Shown one piece after another: positions 31,703-43,015 of a stretch of DNA of 64,000 bases. The stretch is taken from the NCBI RefSeq assembly GCF_035222485.1, contig NC_085922.1:15001-79000 (forward strand). The letters run 5' to 3'. Below the pieces are notes generated by a model. The model did no database searches. It saw only the letters and a program-made list of their open reading frames with translations, and was not told the DNA's origin. Source of the stretch: Podospora pseudoanserina (taxonomy: Eukaryota; Ascomycota; Sordariomycetes; Sordariales; Podosporaceae). The stretch's first letter is position 1. Every line of letters begins with the position of its first letter. A program made the translations under genes and the position numbers.

Positions 31703-31940
31703 TCAATAATTGAACAACCACCTCCACCCCCGCAGCCCATGACGTCCGTCCATACTGCTGTAAATCCCACTCTGTGGGCGCGGGCCGAACCCATCGTCAG
31801 GCATTTTGTGACGCTCGAGACCGGAGGTCGGCGATTGATCTTGATGATAAGATAATGAATTTTGAGCAGGGATGGAAAAAAATGAAGCTCCACAGCAGAG
31901 AGGGTTGGTTGTTCTGGGTAAAATGCAAATGCAAAAGTGA

Positions 31941-32025
31941 AGGTCGTGCCCGGAATCGAACCGGGGTTGCCGGAATTGTCCGATGCTATCAGAATCCGGA
32001 GTGATAACCGCTACACTACACAACC
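31941..32025 (-). tRNA. tRNA-Gln (anticodon CTG) with a 13-nt intron
   Basis: Read on the minus strand, the acceptor arm is GGTTGTG paired with CACGACC, the D arm starts GTGTAGCGG, and the anticodon stem CCGGA pairs with TCCGG. The T arm is CCCGG-TTCGATT-CCGGG. The loop TTCTGA places CTG at the anticodon. A 13-nt insertion directly after the base 3' of the anticodon (31,976-31,988 on the plus strand) is a canonical tRNA intron position; without it the stem pairs perfectly. It is the only tRNA I found. Confidence 0.85.
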
Positions 32026-32173
32026 GACGGTTGTATCTGTCCAGTCCAGAAGGAATGTGACCCTTTGCTATCCACACTAAACAATTGTCATGCATGTTTT
32101 CTGGATCGCCACTTCGACATTGAAGAAGCCGCAACGATTACTCTTTACCTGACATATCACTACCTGGTATCCT

Positions 32174-33328
32174 TTACCGAGTCTCCTGTGTGTCTGGAAT
32201 CTCACCCTCACCACCCCCCTCCTCGTCTCTTTCTTCCTCTTCCTGTTCCTCGTCCTCCTCGCTCTCTTCCTCAATATCCACTATCCCAATCGGCACAGCT
32301 TGCACCGCCGTACCCGTCCTCTTACTCCCGATCAACATCTTGTACGCCTCCACCACCTCAGGAAACACGTCCTGCTTCCGAAAGAATTCCGACTGCGCCC
32401 TCATCTCCACCTCCAGCGTATCCTCTGCCCCCCTGGACGTCTGTGAAAGCAAAACCTGGCTACCCCCAATACTCTGACTGCCTCCCATCACAGCCGGAGT
32501 ACTCCCTGTTCTGTGCGACGCAGAGGCAACACCGGAATACCTAGGAAAATGCATCCCCAACGCCACCACACTCTCCGGCCCGGTGAGTCCCCGACAGATG
32601 TGCAGAACCGCCCCGGAGAGAGCGGGACACTCCTTCTCAAACACCTTTTGGTGTCTCAACTCCCGCAGCAAACTGCTCCGTATCAAGTGTTGGTTGATCT
32701 CCAGTATTGCCTTCAGCGCGTTCAACCGTGTGCCCAAACTAGCGGGCCAGACGGAGGCGGCGTGGATGTACCTGATGTTGGTCTGCACGCCGCGGGCGGT
32801 CATGATGGCTTCAAGGTCGGAGGGGGATATCGTGTCGAGGGATAGGGGCCGGAAGGCGGATTTGACGGCTGTGACGATCGCGTCAAAGGCAACGGTTTGG
32901 TCGGGGACCGGGGTGTTGAGCTCGTCGAAGCGGGCGGAGAGGTAAGAGGCAGTTTTGCGGCGGCAGGGTTTGCCCGAGGTGACGAGGTGGGAGATGAGCT
33001 GGCGGACTTCACGGTCGGAGAGGACGGTGCTGAGGATTGTGCGACAGTCTTGGATGGGCAGCTGGGAGGCGACGGTAGGGAGGCCCATGATGGCAGAGGG
33101 GGTGAGTTTGGAGGTTGCTTTTGGTTTCATTTTGAGTCGGTTGGGGATAAGGGCACTGGTGGTTGGGATGAGGGTGAGGGGGGAGGAGCAACCTGGGTCG
33201 GTTTGTGTGCGCTGTCGCTTCGCGGCGCTCTTGCTCTTGCTAGGTGTCCGTGGGGTTGGGGCATGGATGCCGTCGCCTTTACCGTTGTCGTCGCCGTCGC
33301 CGCCGCCGTCGTCCTGGAGTCGCTTCAT
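32174..33328 (-). CDS. Orphan protein with basic N-terminus and acidic tail
   Basis: Single exon; 384 aa from the ATG at 33,328 (MKRLQDD), or 398 aa from the ATG at 33,370. The first has the better Kozak context (A at -3). A Lys/Arg/Ser-rich N-terminus (SKSKSAAKRQRT, a likely nuclear signal) precedes a helical, well-folded-looking region (about 80-250, with CRTILSTVLSDREVRQLISHLV and LNALKAILEINQHLIRSSLLRELRHQ). The C-terminal tail is strongly acidic (EEESEEDEEQEEEE). I do not recognise a named domain. The composition suggests a nuclear or chromatin-associated protein. This is inference only. Confidence 0.6.
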   Translation of the reverse strand: MKRLQDDGGGDGDDNGKGDGIHAPTPRTPSKSKSAAKRQRTQTDPGCSSPLTLIPTTSALIPNRLKMKPKATSKLTPSAIMGLPTVASQLPIQDCRTILSTVLSDREVRQLISHLVTSGKPCRRKTASYLSARFDELNTPVPDQTVAFDAIVTAVKSAFRPLSLDTISPSDLEAIMTARGVQTNIRYIHAASVWPASLGTRLNALKAILEINQHLIRSSLLRELRHQKVFEKECPALSGAVLHICRGLTGPESVVALGMHFPRYSGVASASHRTGSTPAVMGGSQSIGGSQVLLSQTSRGAEDTLEVEMRAQSEFFRKQDVFPEVVEAYKMLIGSKRTGTAVQAVPIGIVDIEEESEEDEEQEEEERDEEGGGEGEIPDTQETR

Positions 33329-33370
33329 GATGCCGGGCTGATGGGGGATGGGTCTCAAGGGTATCAGCAT

Positions 33371-33719
33371 CTCAATGCGGGACCCAAACAACCGGGCAAA
33401 AGCGTCACCGCTGCCGCTGCCCGCAAGGGAAGGTGAACAAGGTGCAAGTGCCTGCCTACAAAAGATGCACACCGGTGCTGGAGGTTTAGGCTTCACCGGA
33501 CCCCCACCGCATTCTGCCCCGCAAGGTTCGACATCAAGACATGACTGGAAACGAAACTGCGTGTACTGTCACCATGAGCGCCCAAGGTGTGTCGCCATCA
33601 ACAGACCGCTGCCTTATATTTGCGGCCACAAAATTATGCAGGATTAGAATAATTAATTACAGGAAGAAACTAGCACACCGTCACCGCAACCCGTCTCCAA
33701 CCCACCCAAAAAATCAAGT
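33371..33719. other. Intergenic region
   Basis: A short spacer holding the upstream region of the orphan nuclear-type gene and the 3' end of the flavo-oxidase transcript. I see no gene or repeat in it. Confidence 0.4.
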
Positions 33720-35850
33720 CTAGTTGGAGATCTTGCAGAGCTTGCCGACCTGGGTGGTTAACCAGCTGGGCTGGCCCTGGATGGTCCACCTCTCGGCACC
33801 GACGGCAGTGGGAGCCCAGAAGAGATCGTTGGGGTCGACCTCCCGCTTGATGCTGAGCAGGCGCTGGTAGTTGGTGCCGAAGAAGGCCTCGCCAAAGTTG
33901 GGTTCCATGACATCGCCCTCGTTGCCGTAGCCACCGGGGCCCCAGGCACGGAGACGCTCCATCCAGTCGTGGGTAATCTTGTTGTTGGTGGCGGCCAGCT
34001 CGGGCTCGGGGGTGCCAGGGGCCCAGCCGGCGCCCATGATGGCGAACCAGATGGCGTCGCGCCAGTGGGAGTTGGCGGCCGAGTTGGGAGTGCCCTCGGT
34101 CTGGCGGGGGTTCATGTTGTACTGGATGAGCGCGGAGCCCTCCTCGATAATGGCGCGCATTTCGTCGAATAAGGCGTCGCGGTTGGTCGAGTTGTTCCAG
34201 ACGCTGGCGGGGAACATGCGGGAAGCGGTGCGCATGTTGCTGTTGGCCACGGACTCGGCAGGGAAGTACTGGGTCCAGACATCATAGAGGTTCTCCTTCT
34301 CGAAGAAGTTGGGGGTGAAGGCGAGACCCATGGCAGTCCACTCATCGAGGAGAGGCTGGACGTGAACCTTGAACTGGGCGAGGGTCATGTTGGGCATCAT
34401 GAAGGGGTGGAAGGTCCAGCTGTAGCCACCGGCGGCGGTAAATAGAGGGAAGACGGTGGAGTAGCCATAGACGCCCTGGGCGGCATAGCCGGGGAACTTG
34501 CGCCAGTAGGCATACATGGCCTGCCAGAAGACGGCGATGCTGTTCTCGGACTCGGGGCCGGCGTTGAGGGTCATGGAGAAACCAGCAAACTTCTGCTTGG
34601 GGTGGACCTTGACGGTGATGGAGGTGACGACACCGAAAGTGCCCCCGCCGCCGCCACGGAGAGCCCAGAACAGGTCGGTGTTCTTGGTCTCGGTGGCAGT
34701 AACGAAGCGGCCGTTGGGGAGGACGACATCGATACTGAGGACCTGGTCGGAACCAAGACCATACTTGCTGCTCAGGGGCGAGTGGCCACCACCAGCAAGG
34801 TAACCACCGGCAACACCAACACCGGGGCACTCACCACCGACAGCGGTGACACCGAGGCTGTTGGCGGCCGCATAGAGCTCACCAACCTGGACACCGGCAC
34901 CAAGCTTGAGGGCAGGGCCATTGTAGGAAGGGCTGCGGAACGACTTGACATACTTGATGTCCTTGAGGTTGTGGGTCCAGATCGAGAGGGCACCGGCGCC
35001 AGTCGACTTACCAAGGAAGTCGTGGCCCGTGTTATGGACGACAAGACGGAGGTTCTGGTTGCGGGCAAAGTTGACGGCAAGCTGAACTTGATAGACGTTG
35101 CGGATCTTCACAGAGTAGGAGGGGAAGCTGCCCATCTCGCAGGTGCCGGTCTGGCCGTTCTGGGGCATGCACGTCTCGCCCTGGTAGAGGGGGGACATGA
35201 CCGAGGTGGGATCACTCGCGTGAAGAGCAGACTGAGCCCAGTTGGCAAGCACATATTGGCACTTGGCAGCATTGTAGACGCCGCTATTGGGGTAGCAGAC
35301 GGCACCGATGGGGACAGTCTCGATGAGGGCGCCACCGGTCAGGAGGTTGAAGACGGTCCAGCTCAGACGGGATGGCCAGGCACGGTCACCGGGGAACACC
35401 TTGCAGTCGCCGACCTGGAAGCCCCTTGAGAAGCTTCTCTTGGTGGTTACGCCGGAGACGTCTTCGTCGAAGGTGAAGAGATTGATGTCGCTGAGGTCAA
35501 GAGCGGTAAGGTTGGCGAGGACGGCATCGGTCAACAGCAGGACCTCACCGGCATCTTCAACCACCTCGGCCTCGGCAGCCGGGGCGACGGTGGTCTCGTT
35601 GGCAGCTACAATACAGTCAGCAACCAAGGCAACCTAGCGTAACCAACATCCACCCCCGGCGGATAGGGTGATATTGAGGCATCCTAGCTTCCACGTTGGA
35701 GCAGCATGGCATCGTGGGAAAGAAATATTGGCTGGACATACAAAGGACAGACCCGTCTTCGGCGAGAATGGTTGGCTCTGTCTGGGCCAAACCGAGGCGA
35801 GCAAATGTACCCGCAAGGAGCAGGGCGCGGGAGAGGGATACAGCAATCAT
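33720..35850 (-). CDS. Secreted BBE-type FAD-linked oxidoreductase
   Basis: The CDS is complement(join(33720..35605, 35742..35850)), 664 aa. The 136-bp intron (GTATGT donor, GCTGAC branch, TTGTAG acceptor) joins ...AEDGSVL to SANETTV. The N-terminus MIAVSLSRALLLAGTFARLGLAQ is a signal peptide. The FAD_binding_4 fold shows LVVHNTGHDFLGKSTGAG, with the His that binds FAD covalently, and GGECPGVGVAGGYLAGGGHS, with the Cys that makes the second covalent link; bicovalent FAD is therefore expected. The C-terminal BBE segment NYQRLLSIKREVDPNDLFW is intact. Such enzymes oxidise sugars, oligosaccharides or alkaloid-like compounds with O2. Length fits fungal members. Confidence 0.88.
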
Positions 35851-38657
35851 GGTTGTCAAAGTTGATCCAATGATGCTGGTGAGAGGAGCGGGAGGGAGTG
35901 AGGTTCACGACACCAAGAACTGCGATCTAGCAAAGGTTATGTAGCCCGCAGATCCGGGAGGTGCCGGATTGCTGCCCCCCTTTCAAAATTGCGTTTGCCC
36001 CCTCGATACCCAGCAGAAGAAGAGCCTGCTCGGATCAGTTGCCGAATCCTTATCAATCCTAGCATGAACTGGTGGTGTTGGTGGCAGGGACCCAGGCAAT
36101 TCACAACATGTCCGCGACCAGCATCCCGGGCTGCCATGCGGCGGTGTGGGGTCTAGAGCGAATTGCGACGACTGCCCTCGTAAGAGCCAGTTGAGGTGAC
36201 GGGAGAAATGGCATCATTACCGATGACATGGTAATTTACACCCCAGGCAAGTGTGGAAAGATGGATAGGTATGGAAATTGTATTCCTGCCGTTCCGGATT
36301 GGCTGGACAGGTCTTGCGGCGCATGGCACGTGGGCATGATATGATGATGGAAGGACGTTGTAGTATGGAGAGGGGCATTGTTATGTTACCATGATGTTTA
36401 TTACCTGTACACTGCGACAACACAAAAGACTTGAAGTTTCTAGACCCCGGTATAGCATCTCTGGACCTTTTTGTTTTGGGGGGGAACGCGGGGCCCTTCG
36501 GGGAGCAGAGGTTCATCCGGTGATGTGGGAGGTGGGATAAACGAGACGAAAGCGGGGGAAAATGTTACCCTTCTGTGCGCTCGCCGGGACCGGCGCTTCG
36601 TCCGGTCTTCTCTTAGCACGGATTCAGTGGGTTCAAGGGGAGTCTGTGGGGTCCGGAGCGAAAATCGACAATCCCTTCTGGAACTCTCAAAGCCAGAACC
36701 ATCTTCCCCACCGTCGTCGCCGGCAGAAATGAGGGCCTATAAGGAGGGTTCGTTTGTAAAAAGGACACGGGCATTCGGATATAAATACCTTATGAATCAT
36801 CGTGACTACGTACATACCGATATACATATCACCGACCGACCAGCTGGTTAAATCCTCGTCGTTTACCGCATGGCTGCACCCCAGATCTAGCCACCAAGCC
36901 ACTGTTGCCCCCTTTTCCTCTTGCCTTTAGACACGGCCGCCTAAACTGCTGGAATTTGCGATTCCTCAGCAGATCAAAAAACGTGTTTGCCGTTGCCTCA
37001 ACTAATGCAAGCTAAAACAGACTAAGGACTCCTTGGGCTTGCCAAGCCACTCGGTCAGTCCCTAGCCCGGCATTATCCTGCAACGTCAAGCTGCCCTGGC
37101 AGTTACTGTGGAGAAAGGCACTCTTGCAAACCCGAGGGACTGTTTCCCATCTGCATGTTTTGTCTGACAGGTTGACGGCACTTCTTGTCCCAAAGTGCGC
37201 TTATACGGTTATTTACCTTGGGTAGGCTAACGACAGGTGCGGCTCGGTATCCCGCTTCAATACCAACAACAACGTCAAATATCTGCCTCGCCTGAGGGCT
37301 TTTTTAGCACATCAAGGTTGTTCGCTCTGGAAAAAGAAAAACCCATGGGATGCTTGGCCAGCTGCTTGTGCCTCCGACCTGTGTCGAGTCATGGAGCACC
37401 CTGTCTTTGTCCTCTTGGCCGAGGTCCTGGGTTGTGGGTCTTCGGCCGGGGGGTCTTTACTGTGGGAACTTTATCCTCTGGGAGACATTCATTTGTGTGT
37501 ATGTCCGTCTCTGGACCCCCAAAACTCTATCGACAGGAATCTCACCAGCGAAAGTGTGATCGGCGACAGCGACAACGATAACACGTGGTGATGCCTCTGC
37601 AGATCCGATCTTGTTGTCTACCCACACATGCGTAACAGGGGAACTCCGCAAAGATCTGCCGATTGACGATGACGAGAGATCTCTGGGAATACATAGTTGT
37701 CGTGATCAGAAGGTTGATGCAGTGGTACGATATAACGACACCGCTTCTTCGTCGACCTAAAATGGCAAAGCCTTTGCACTTTATAAAACAGCAAAGACCA
37801 TTACTCCTTTAATAGGCATTACATAAAAAACCAACCCTCACACTCCACCCTTCTCACTCCATATCGGACGGGCATCTCCACCAAAGTCATGCTGGGAGCT
37901 TCCAATGAAAAGCGTTTTCACCCAGGCGGGGAGAACGGCTTGCTCTCGCCGGGACGGTCTAGCTTGTCTTACTACTTACTCGTCCGAGGAACCGTTGATC
38001 ATTGCCCGGAAGGGGATTTCCCTTGACACCAAGATTTATGTAGCAACTGACTCTAGCTTGCAGCCAAGACTACTTCGCCGACTTTGCCGCACATTCGCTG
38101 GGTTCGGAGTGTGTGTGGAGGCTTGGGTATGTATGACAAGGGCTTCAATGTCCACTTCCCACGTGGAATAAAGGGATTCTGACTTCTTGTCGAAATGAGG
38201 GCTTCTTTTTCTCCCTTTGGAACTTTCTTCTTTCCTGCAGGCAGGAAAAGCAAAGGTGCGGCCACCAGTCCACTATTGTAAGAACTTTGCTGTCGCCCCC
38301 TTTTCCACCCTGGGAATCCGCTCTAATGTAACGTACGTTGTGGTGTTTATTTGGCACAACCCAGCCAGTTTTGCGAGCATCTGGTGATGATCATATTTCA
38401 TAAAGCAAGGAAGCTGCTGTATTTTTTTGGTTTCTACTGCTACTGTTATATACCTATTTGTGCCTCGGTGTTTCTGGTACTTCCAAGGATTGTTCTTAAT
38501 TGTCGTTCCCTTCCCTTCTCGTCGTCAACTCCACACCGGCTTCGATCATCCCGCCCACAGCCCGCTGCGATTCGGCCCGTGTTCCAGACTATGCCGTTTG
38601 TTCTATCCTGTTGTTAGACCACGGGATATCTCAGGGTGATATCAGTCGCTCGCAAAG
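35851..38657. other. Long intergenic region (2.8 kb)
   Basis: No gene is supported. Several open frames of 60-125 codons on both strands have no signal peptide, domain or plausible splice structure. It contains the promoter of the flavo-oxidase on the left and the leader of the rhodopsin-like gene on the right. Base composition is normal, so it is not a RIP-mutated repeat. Confidence 0.4.
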
Positions 38658-40007
38658 ATGACCCTCCTTCCTCGCCACCCACCGCACCCCAACGTGCTTG
38701 ATATCCCAACACCACCACTACAACAAGCCGGTCTCTTCATTATTTTCTTCTTCACAGCTATCGCCTTCGTTGCCTTCCTGCTCCGGCTCTTTTCCCGGCA
38801 CAAAACTGGACAATGGGGTCTCGACGATGCTATGGTGGGCTGTGCCATGCTGTTCTCGCTCCTGATGATTGGGCCTTTCTATATGTGTAGGTCTAGTTCG
38901 ATAAATTCCTGCTCGTGGCGAATGCTAACAACATATAGACATCAAACTCGGATACTTTGGCTGGAGACAAGAAGACGTCCCACCAACATATGATCCAACG
39001 CCGGCATTTTGGTGGTTCTTCCTAGCACAATTGTTTTACAACCCTATCTTGGCCTTCGTCAAGGCTTCGGTACTCCTGTTCCTGCTGAGACTCGGTGGTC
39101 AGAAGCCTGGCGTTAGAATGGTCATCTACGTCCTCAATACCTTCAACGCTCTGCAGGCTATCGCTATCTTTCTGGTTGCACTGCTCCAGTGCTTGCCGAT
39201 CGAGGCCAACTGGGACTTCGCCCTGAAGGCTGACCCCAACACCCGGTGTATCGACAACAGCTTCCACGTCATTGCGTCCTGCTTGACACTGCTCACTGAC
39301 ATTTTGGTTGTTGTCATTCCATTTTGGATTTTCTTGGGCCTCAAGATGAAGAAGGCGGCCAAGGTTGCTGTCTTGGGTATCTTCCTGCTCGGTCTTGCGT
39401 ACGTTTCCCTTTTTTGTGACCACCGTTCTCCCAACTTCCGCTAACATTTGATATCCACAGTGTCACCATTATCGGCGCGGTCCGACTCAACGGCATCATC
39501 AAGCTCTTTTACAGCACGCCCGACGGCAAGGACCCATTCCACGACGTAACCGTCACCCTCTCTGTTGTCGAAGCCAACATCGCCATCGTGTCTGCCTGCG
39601 CGCCAGCCCTGCGACCGCTGTTCCGCATGTGGATGCCCGTCCTCTTCGGCGGCACCACCGAGCGCTACGGCAACAAGTACACACCCAACAGCAAGCTGCC
39701 TTACTACGCCGACCAGAGCAACACCAAGGGCGGCAACGGCACCGGCATGCGCGCGGACGACGTCACGCTCAAGAGCATCAAGGCGACGAGGAACCGCGAT
39801 GGGCACACCGAGTGCCGGAGCGCCAGCCCGAGCGGGAGCGAGGAGGAGATCATGACGTACAATGGCATTATGCGGACGACGGATGTCAGGGTACAGTACG
39901 ACGGCGCGAGCGGGTTTGCGGTGTCAACAGGGGACAAGAGCAGGCCGAGTGTAGACTCCAAGGGGGTGGACTTTGTTGTTGCTGTTGAGGAGAAGAGGAC
40001 AGTGTAA
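38658..40007 (+). CDS. Rhodopsin-domain integral membrane protein (Pth11-related type)
   Basis: The CDS is join(38658..38886, 38939..39398, 39461..40007), 411 aa. The 52-bp intron (GTAGGT...TATAG, with a GCTAAC branch) and the 62-bp intron (GTACGT...CACAG) restore one frame. About seven hydrophobic helices span residues 25-280, including LFIIFFFTAIAFVAFLLRL, the LFYNPILAFVKASVLLFLLRL helix typical of the fungal rhodopsin domain, and LLTDILVVVIPFWIFLGL. The hydrophilic C-terminal tail of about 110 residues is Ser/Lys/Asp-rich and probably cytoplasmic. Such proteins are proposed GPCR-like sensors, but many have no known ligand. No CFEM domain is present. Confidence 0.84.
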
Positions 40008-40913
40008 TGGCATGAATGTGGGAATCAACAACAATGTCAAAAAAAAGGTGATCAAAAAGGTGGTTAGTGGGAATTTTCGACGGGACACTTTAGAGACGCA
40101 CCCCCCCTAATAGGGGTTAAAGTTATAGGTACAACAAAATTTTTTGACTCTTGCTACATTAATTAGCTACTCTTAACTCCTTACCTTTCTTTATATTTCT
40201 CTAACTAGATCTTGGCAAAATTCCAAGACTCTAGTTTTTTTATATTTAAATTGCTTAGATTTATAGTTTTGCTGAATATATTTTTACAATATAAATAGTA
40301 TTAACTTACTTATTTTTCCTACTAACTTTATACCATCCCGGTATTATACCTTTTTTTTGTTTTAATCGAAGGTATAAATTGTATGCTCTATTCAAATATT
40401 TTACCTATTTAAAATTTTCAAATTATATAATAATATTAATAAATTCTTTTTTTTATAAAAACCTAGGTAACTATGTTGTTACGGAAAAAAAGCTTCTTAG
40501 TAAAGCTTAAATTAAAAAGTCTGGGGTTGTAAAATATTTAAATATTAATCCTACAATTAATTAGCTATATTTCTTGCTCTTACTTTTACACTGTGCTACT
40601 ATTATACTTTTTTTTCTTTTATTAAAGCATACATCTTACATTTAATATGACTATTTTATTCGTTTAAAAATTCTAAACTATATAGTAAAAATAACTAATT
40701 TTTTTAAATTATAATTTTATATAATTCTTAACTTAAAGTTCAAGTATATTAAAAATATTAATTTGAATTTTATTAAAATTAAAAGGCTAAAGTATAATTT
40801 ACCTGTAAATATTTGCTTACTATTTTTTAATAAGTAACTTTTTAAAGGGTTAGAATTATAAAAATTTTAAACTATATAGTTCATTTAGCTTTTGTAATAT
40901 AAAAATATAGATA
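40008..40913. other. AT-rich RIP-like DNA
   Basis: Beginning about 70 bp past the stop codon, GC falls sharply and long A/T runs with many TA steps appear. No reading frame or repeat boundary can be made out. It is probably an old element mutated beyond recognition. Confidence 0.5.
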
Positions 40914-41272
40914 TAGTGAAATGGTGAGAAAACACACAAACCAACTACAACACCACAAATATACCCTCAACAGGGTCTCTGAATGAACACACCTGCGTGA
41001 CAGTGACTCGCTCGCAGGCCGCACTCCACGCAGGACAAAGAAAAGACTCTATGGGCTCGCAAGCCACATAATAAGAACCTGATCGGCCTGATCAGAGGGC
41101 CAGAATTGCCTGCACGCGTGCAAGGCACAAAAATATGAAGAAATAAAAGTCGATGTCCTGTCTAAAATAGAATGCCCGAAGCAGACCGCTTATATATATG
41201 ACCCCTGAACCCCCGAGAGCTCCACTTCCTTACTCAAACCCTCAGGCCTGTAGCCGCACCCCAAACCAATAG
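40914..41272 (-). repeat. LTR of family C, inverted copy
   Basis: About 359 bp with moderate GC inside AT-rich DNA. Its reverse complement matches 46,980-47,342 closely: it shares GGCTACAGGC, TTATTTCTT, GCACGCGTGC, TCTGGCCCTCTGATCAGGC and CAGAGACCCTGTTGAGGGT-type blocks. This copy has fewer RIP-type changes than its partner. It appears as a solo LTR or an end fragment. A target duplication cannot be judged in the decayed flanks. Confidence 0.65.
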
Positions 41273-41684
41273 TTTTGAATATATTATAATATTTAATGCA
41301 CTTAAACTTCACTTTATAGCGAATGATAAATGTTTTTCGATACTTAATAAAAACTAATATAATATTAAGATTATATTTCTTTAATATTAATTATTTAGTA
41401 GTTCGTTTGATTAATTTTTTTTTATATAACGGAGAAATAGATTTTAATTCTAACATAGCTTTTTCAAAGGGTTCCAACCCTACTATTTAGAGCTATTTTA
41501 AATCTTTATTACTTACGTTTTATTTTACTGTTTTAATAGTAAGGAAAAGCTACTATTTAATCTTATGCTTTAGAGTTTCAACGTATAGTAAGTAAAGTTT
41601 GCGCCTAGTAAAACTTCGGTAACACTTAATTTTTTTGATGCTGTAAGCGCTGCGCTCTAATAATACGAAAGTATCTTTTTTGTA
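41273..41684. other. AT-rich decayed DNA
   Basis: AT-rich and TpA-rich, with no gene. It separates the inverted LTR of family C from the partial LTR of family B. Confidence 0.45.
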
Positions 41685-41850
41685 TTGTGACGAACCCCTA
41701 TCCAGAACCTCTAAAAGGGATACTAATTAAAGGCACTTCTGAATAATCCTAGTTCGGTGCAGCTAAACAGTGCACAATAAGATGTCTCAATATAAACACT
41801 AATACTGTAAATATAAGCTGTGATTGCATACTGCAGAACTGTCTATCTAC
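41685..41850 (+). repeat. LTR of family B, 5' part only
   Basis: It starts TGTGACGAACC and is related to 57,141-57,305 and 46,704-46,870 through the shared blocks CAGAACCTCT, GGCACTTCTGAA, TCCTAGTTCGG and GCGGAACTGTCTATCTA. It stops exactly where the LTR of family A begins (41,851). The family B sequence does not resume after 42,440, so it is a truncated end rather than a simple interruption. Confidence 0.62.
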
Positions 41851-42440
41851 TGTTAAAATACAGCTTTTGTTTGTGGATTTTACAGTGTATCTGAGCCCTG
41901 TATATTACAGGGCCTCAGAGGCAAAACAATGGCTTGAATCAGCAGTGTTTAGGCTCGGCCTCCGGAAGCAATCCGAGGTCCCGGGAAGCCGAGCGCTAAG
42001 GCCGGTGCCCTGCAGTAGTCAAATGGTAGCGGCAACATGGCCTGTAACGTGGCCCCTAACCTTATATTTAGTTAGCGCACTTAGCGGGCGTTCGGGCCCG
42101 GGAAACGCGCGTTTAGGCCCGGGAACGGAGTCACCTTCGGGAAGCAAGTAAAAGGCCGATGGCCTATAAAACTTCTGCCTCACACCCTATCCACTGTGGT
42201 ATTTTTTAGTCTATAAAGTTCAATTAATATACTAGTTCACCACACTCATCAGTGCCTCACAAGCCTATATTACAGTGATTCTCTTCTATATATTACAGGG
42301 CGCCGCCTCTATAATCCTCCTTCCTTCAGTACCACGGCAACTGTCGAATGCTGCAGTCAAAGTCTTCTTCGCTTTTAGTGTACTGCGCCGATAGCTATTT
42401 GAGCCTATATTTACAGGCCTCAATAGCACTTATTTCAACA
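41851..42440 (+). repeat. LTR of family A, well-preserved solo copy
   Basis: 590 bp, starting TGTTAAAATACAG and ending TATTTCAACA, so it has the TG...CA ends of an LTR with a short inverted TGTT/AACA. A TATA-like CCTATAAAAC lies near 42,162. It is near full-length identical to 1191-1799 but has far fewer RIP-type changes, so it is the younger of the two. No internal gag or pol follows, and no clear target duplication is seen. Confidence 0.72.
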
Positions 42441-42754
42441 GTAGGTAAGGATACTATTCCTGTATTTTATATTGTGCTCCAGCCTTTTTTTCCTTTACAA
42501 AAGAAGCTACTTATTACAATCTATTTATAATAGAAAATGAAAGATGAATTTCGGATATTATATTTTTAGGATAAATATTTTATTAAAAGCGTTTAGTAAA
42601 GAAATATTTAAAGTTGTTAATAATTTTTTTAATAAGCTGACTGTTTTTAAAATATAGTAAAAATAATAATAATTAATAGAAGAACTAACTAATAATCCTA
42701 ATCTTTATTAATTAAAAAAGAGAGTAGTATTAGCGGCGATTTATGAAGCTTTAA
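42441..42754. other. AT-rich decayed DNA
   Basis: No gene. AT-rich sequence between the family A LTR and the repeat R4. Confidence 0.4.
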
Positions 42755-43015
42755 AACTATAACGGCATACGGCAGAGAGCATAGTACAAGGTTAGGGGTG
42801 CAGGAAGCAAAGAGAGCAGGAGAAAGCTGGGGCTAATAAGAAAGCAGTAAGAAGCATAGGTAATGTGGGGCACGGGTAGGAGCACAGGCTAGGCAGAGCA
42901 GGGCAAGGATATCTTAGAGAGCTAGCAGGCTACCCACAAACCTTCTTTTCCTTTCTTCTTCATCTTACGATTACATTAGCTACAGGAGTGCAGTATCAGC
43001 TTTGACTTATTAGCA
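42755..43015 (+). repeat. Repeat R4, left copy
   Basis: About 260 bp related in the same orientation to 46,445-46,705. Shared words include GGCAGAGAGCATAGTAC, GGCAGAGCAGGGCA and TATCTTAGAGAGC. The right copy runs straight into a family B LTR, so R4 may be the internal 3' end of a family B element. The element is broken and incomplete. Confidence 0.6.

Noticed and set aside
34602-35429. Plus-strand open frame of 275 codons opposite the BBE oxidase
   Set aside because: Antisense shadow of a GC-biased gene.
36471-37581. Open frames of 60-126 codons in the 36-38 kb spacer
   Set aside because: No start context, splice signals, signal peptides or recognisable sequence.
41867-42151. 94-codon open frame inside LTR-A
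   Set aside because: Lies within the LTR and is explained by it.
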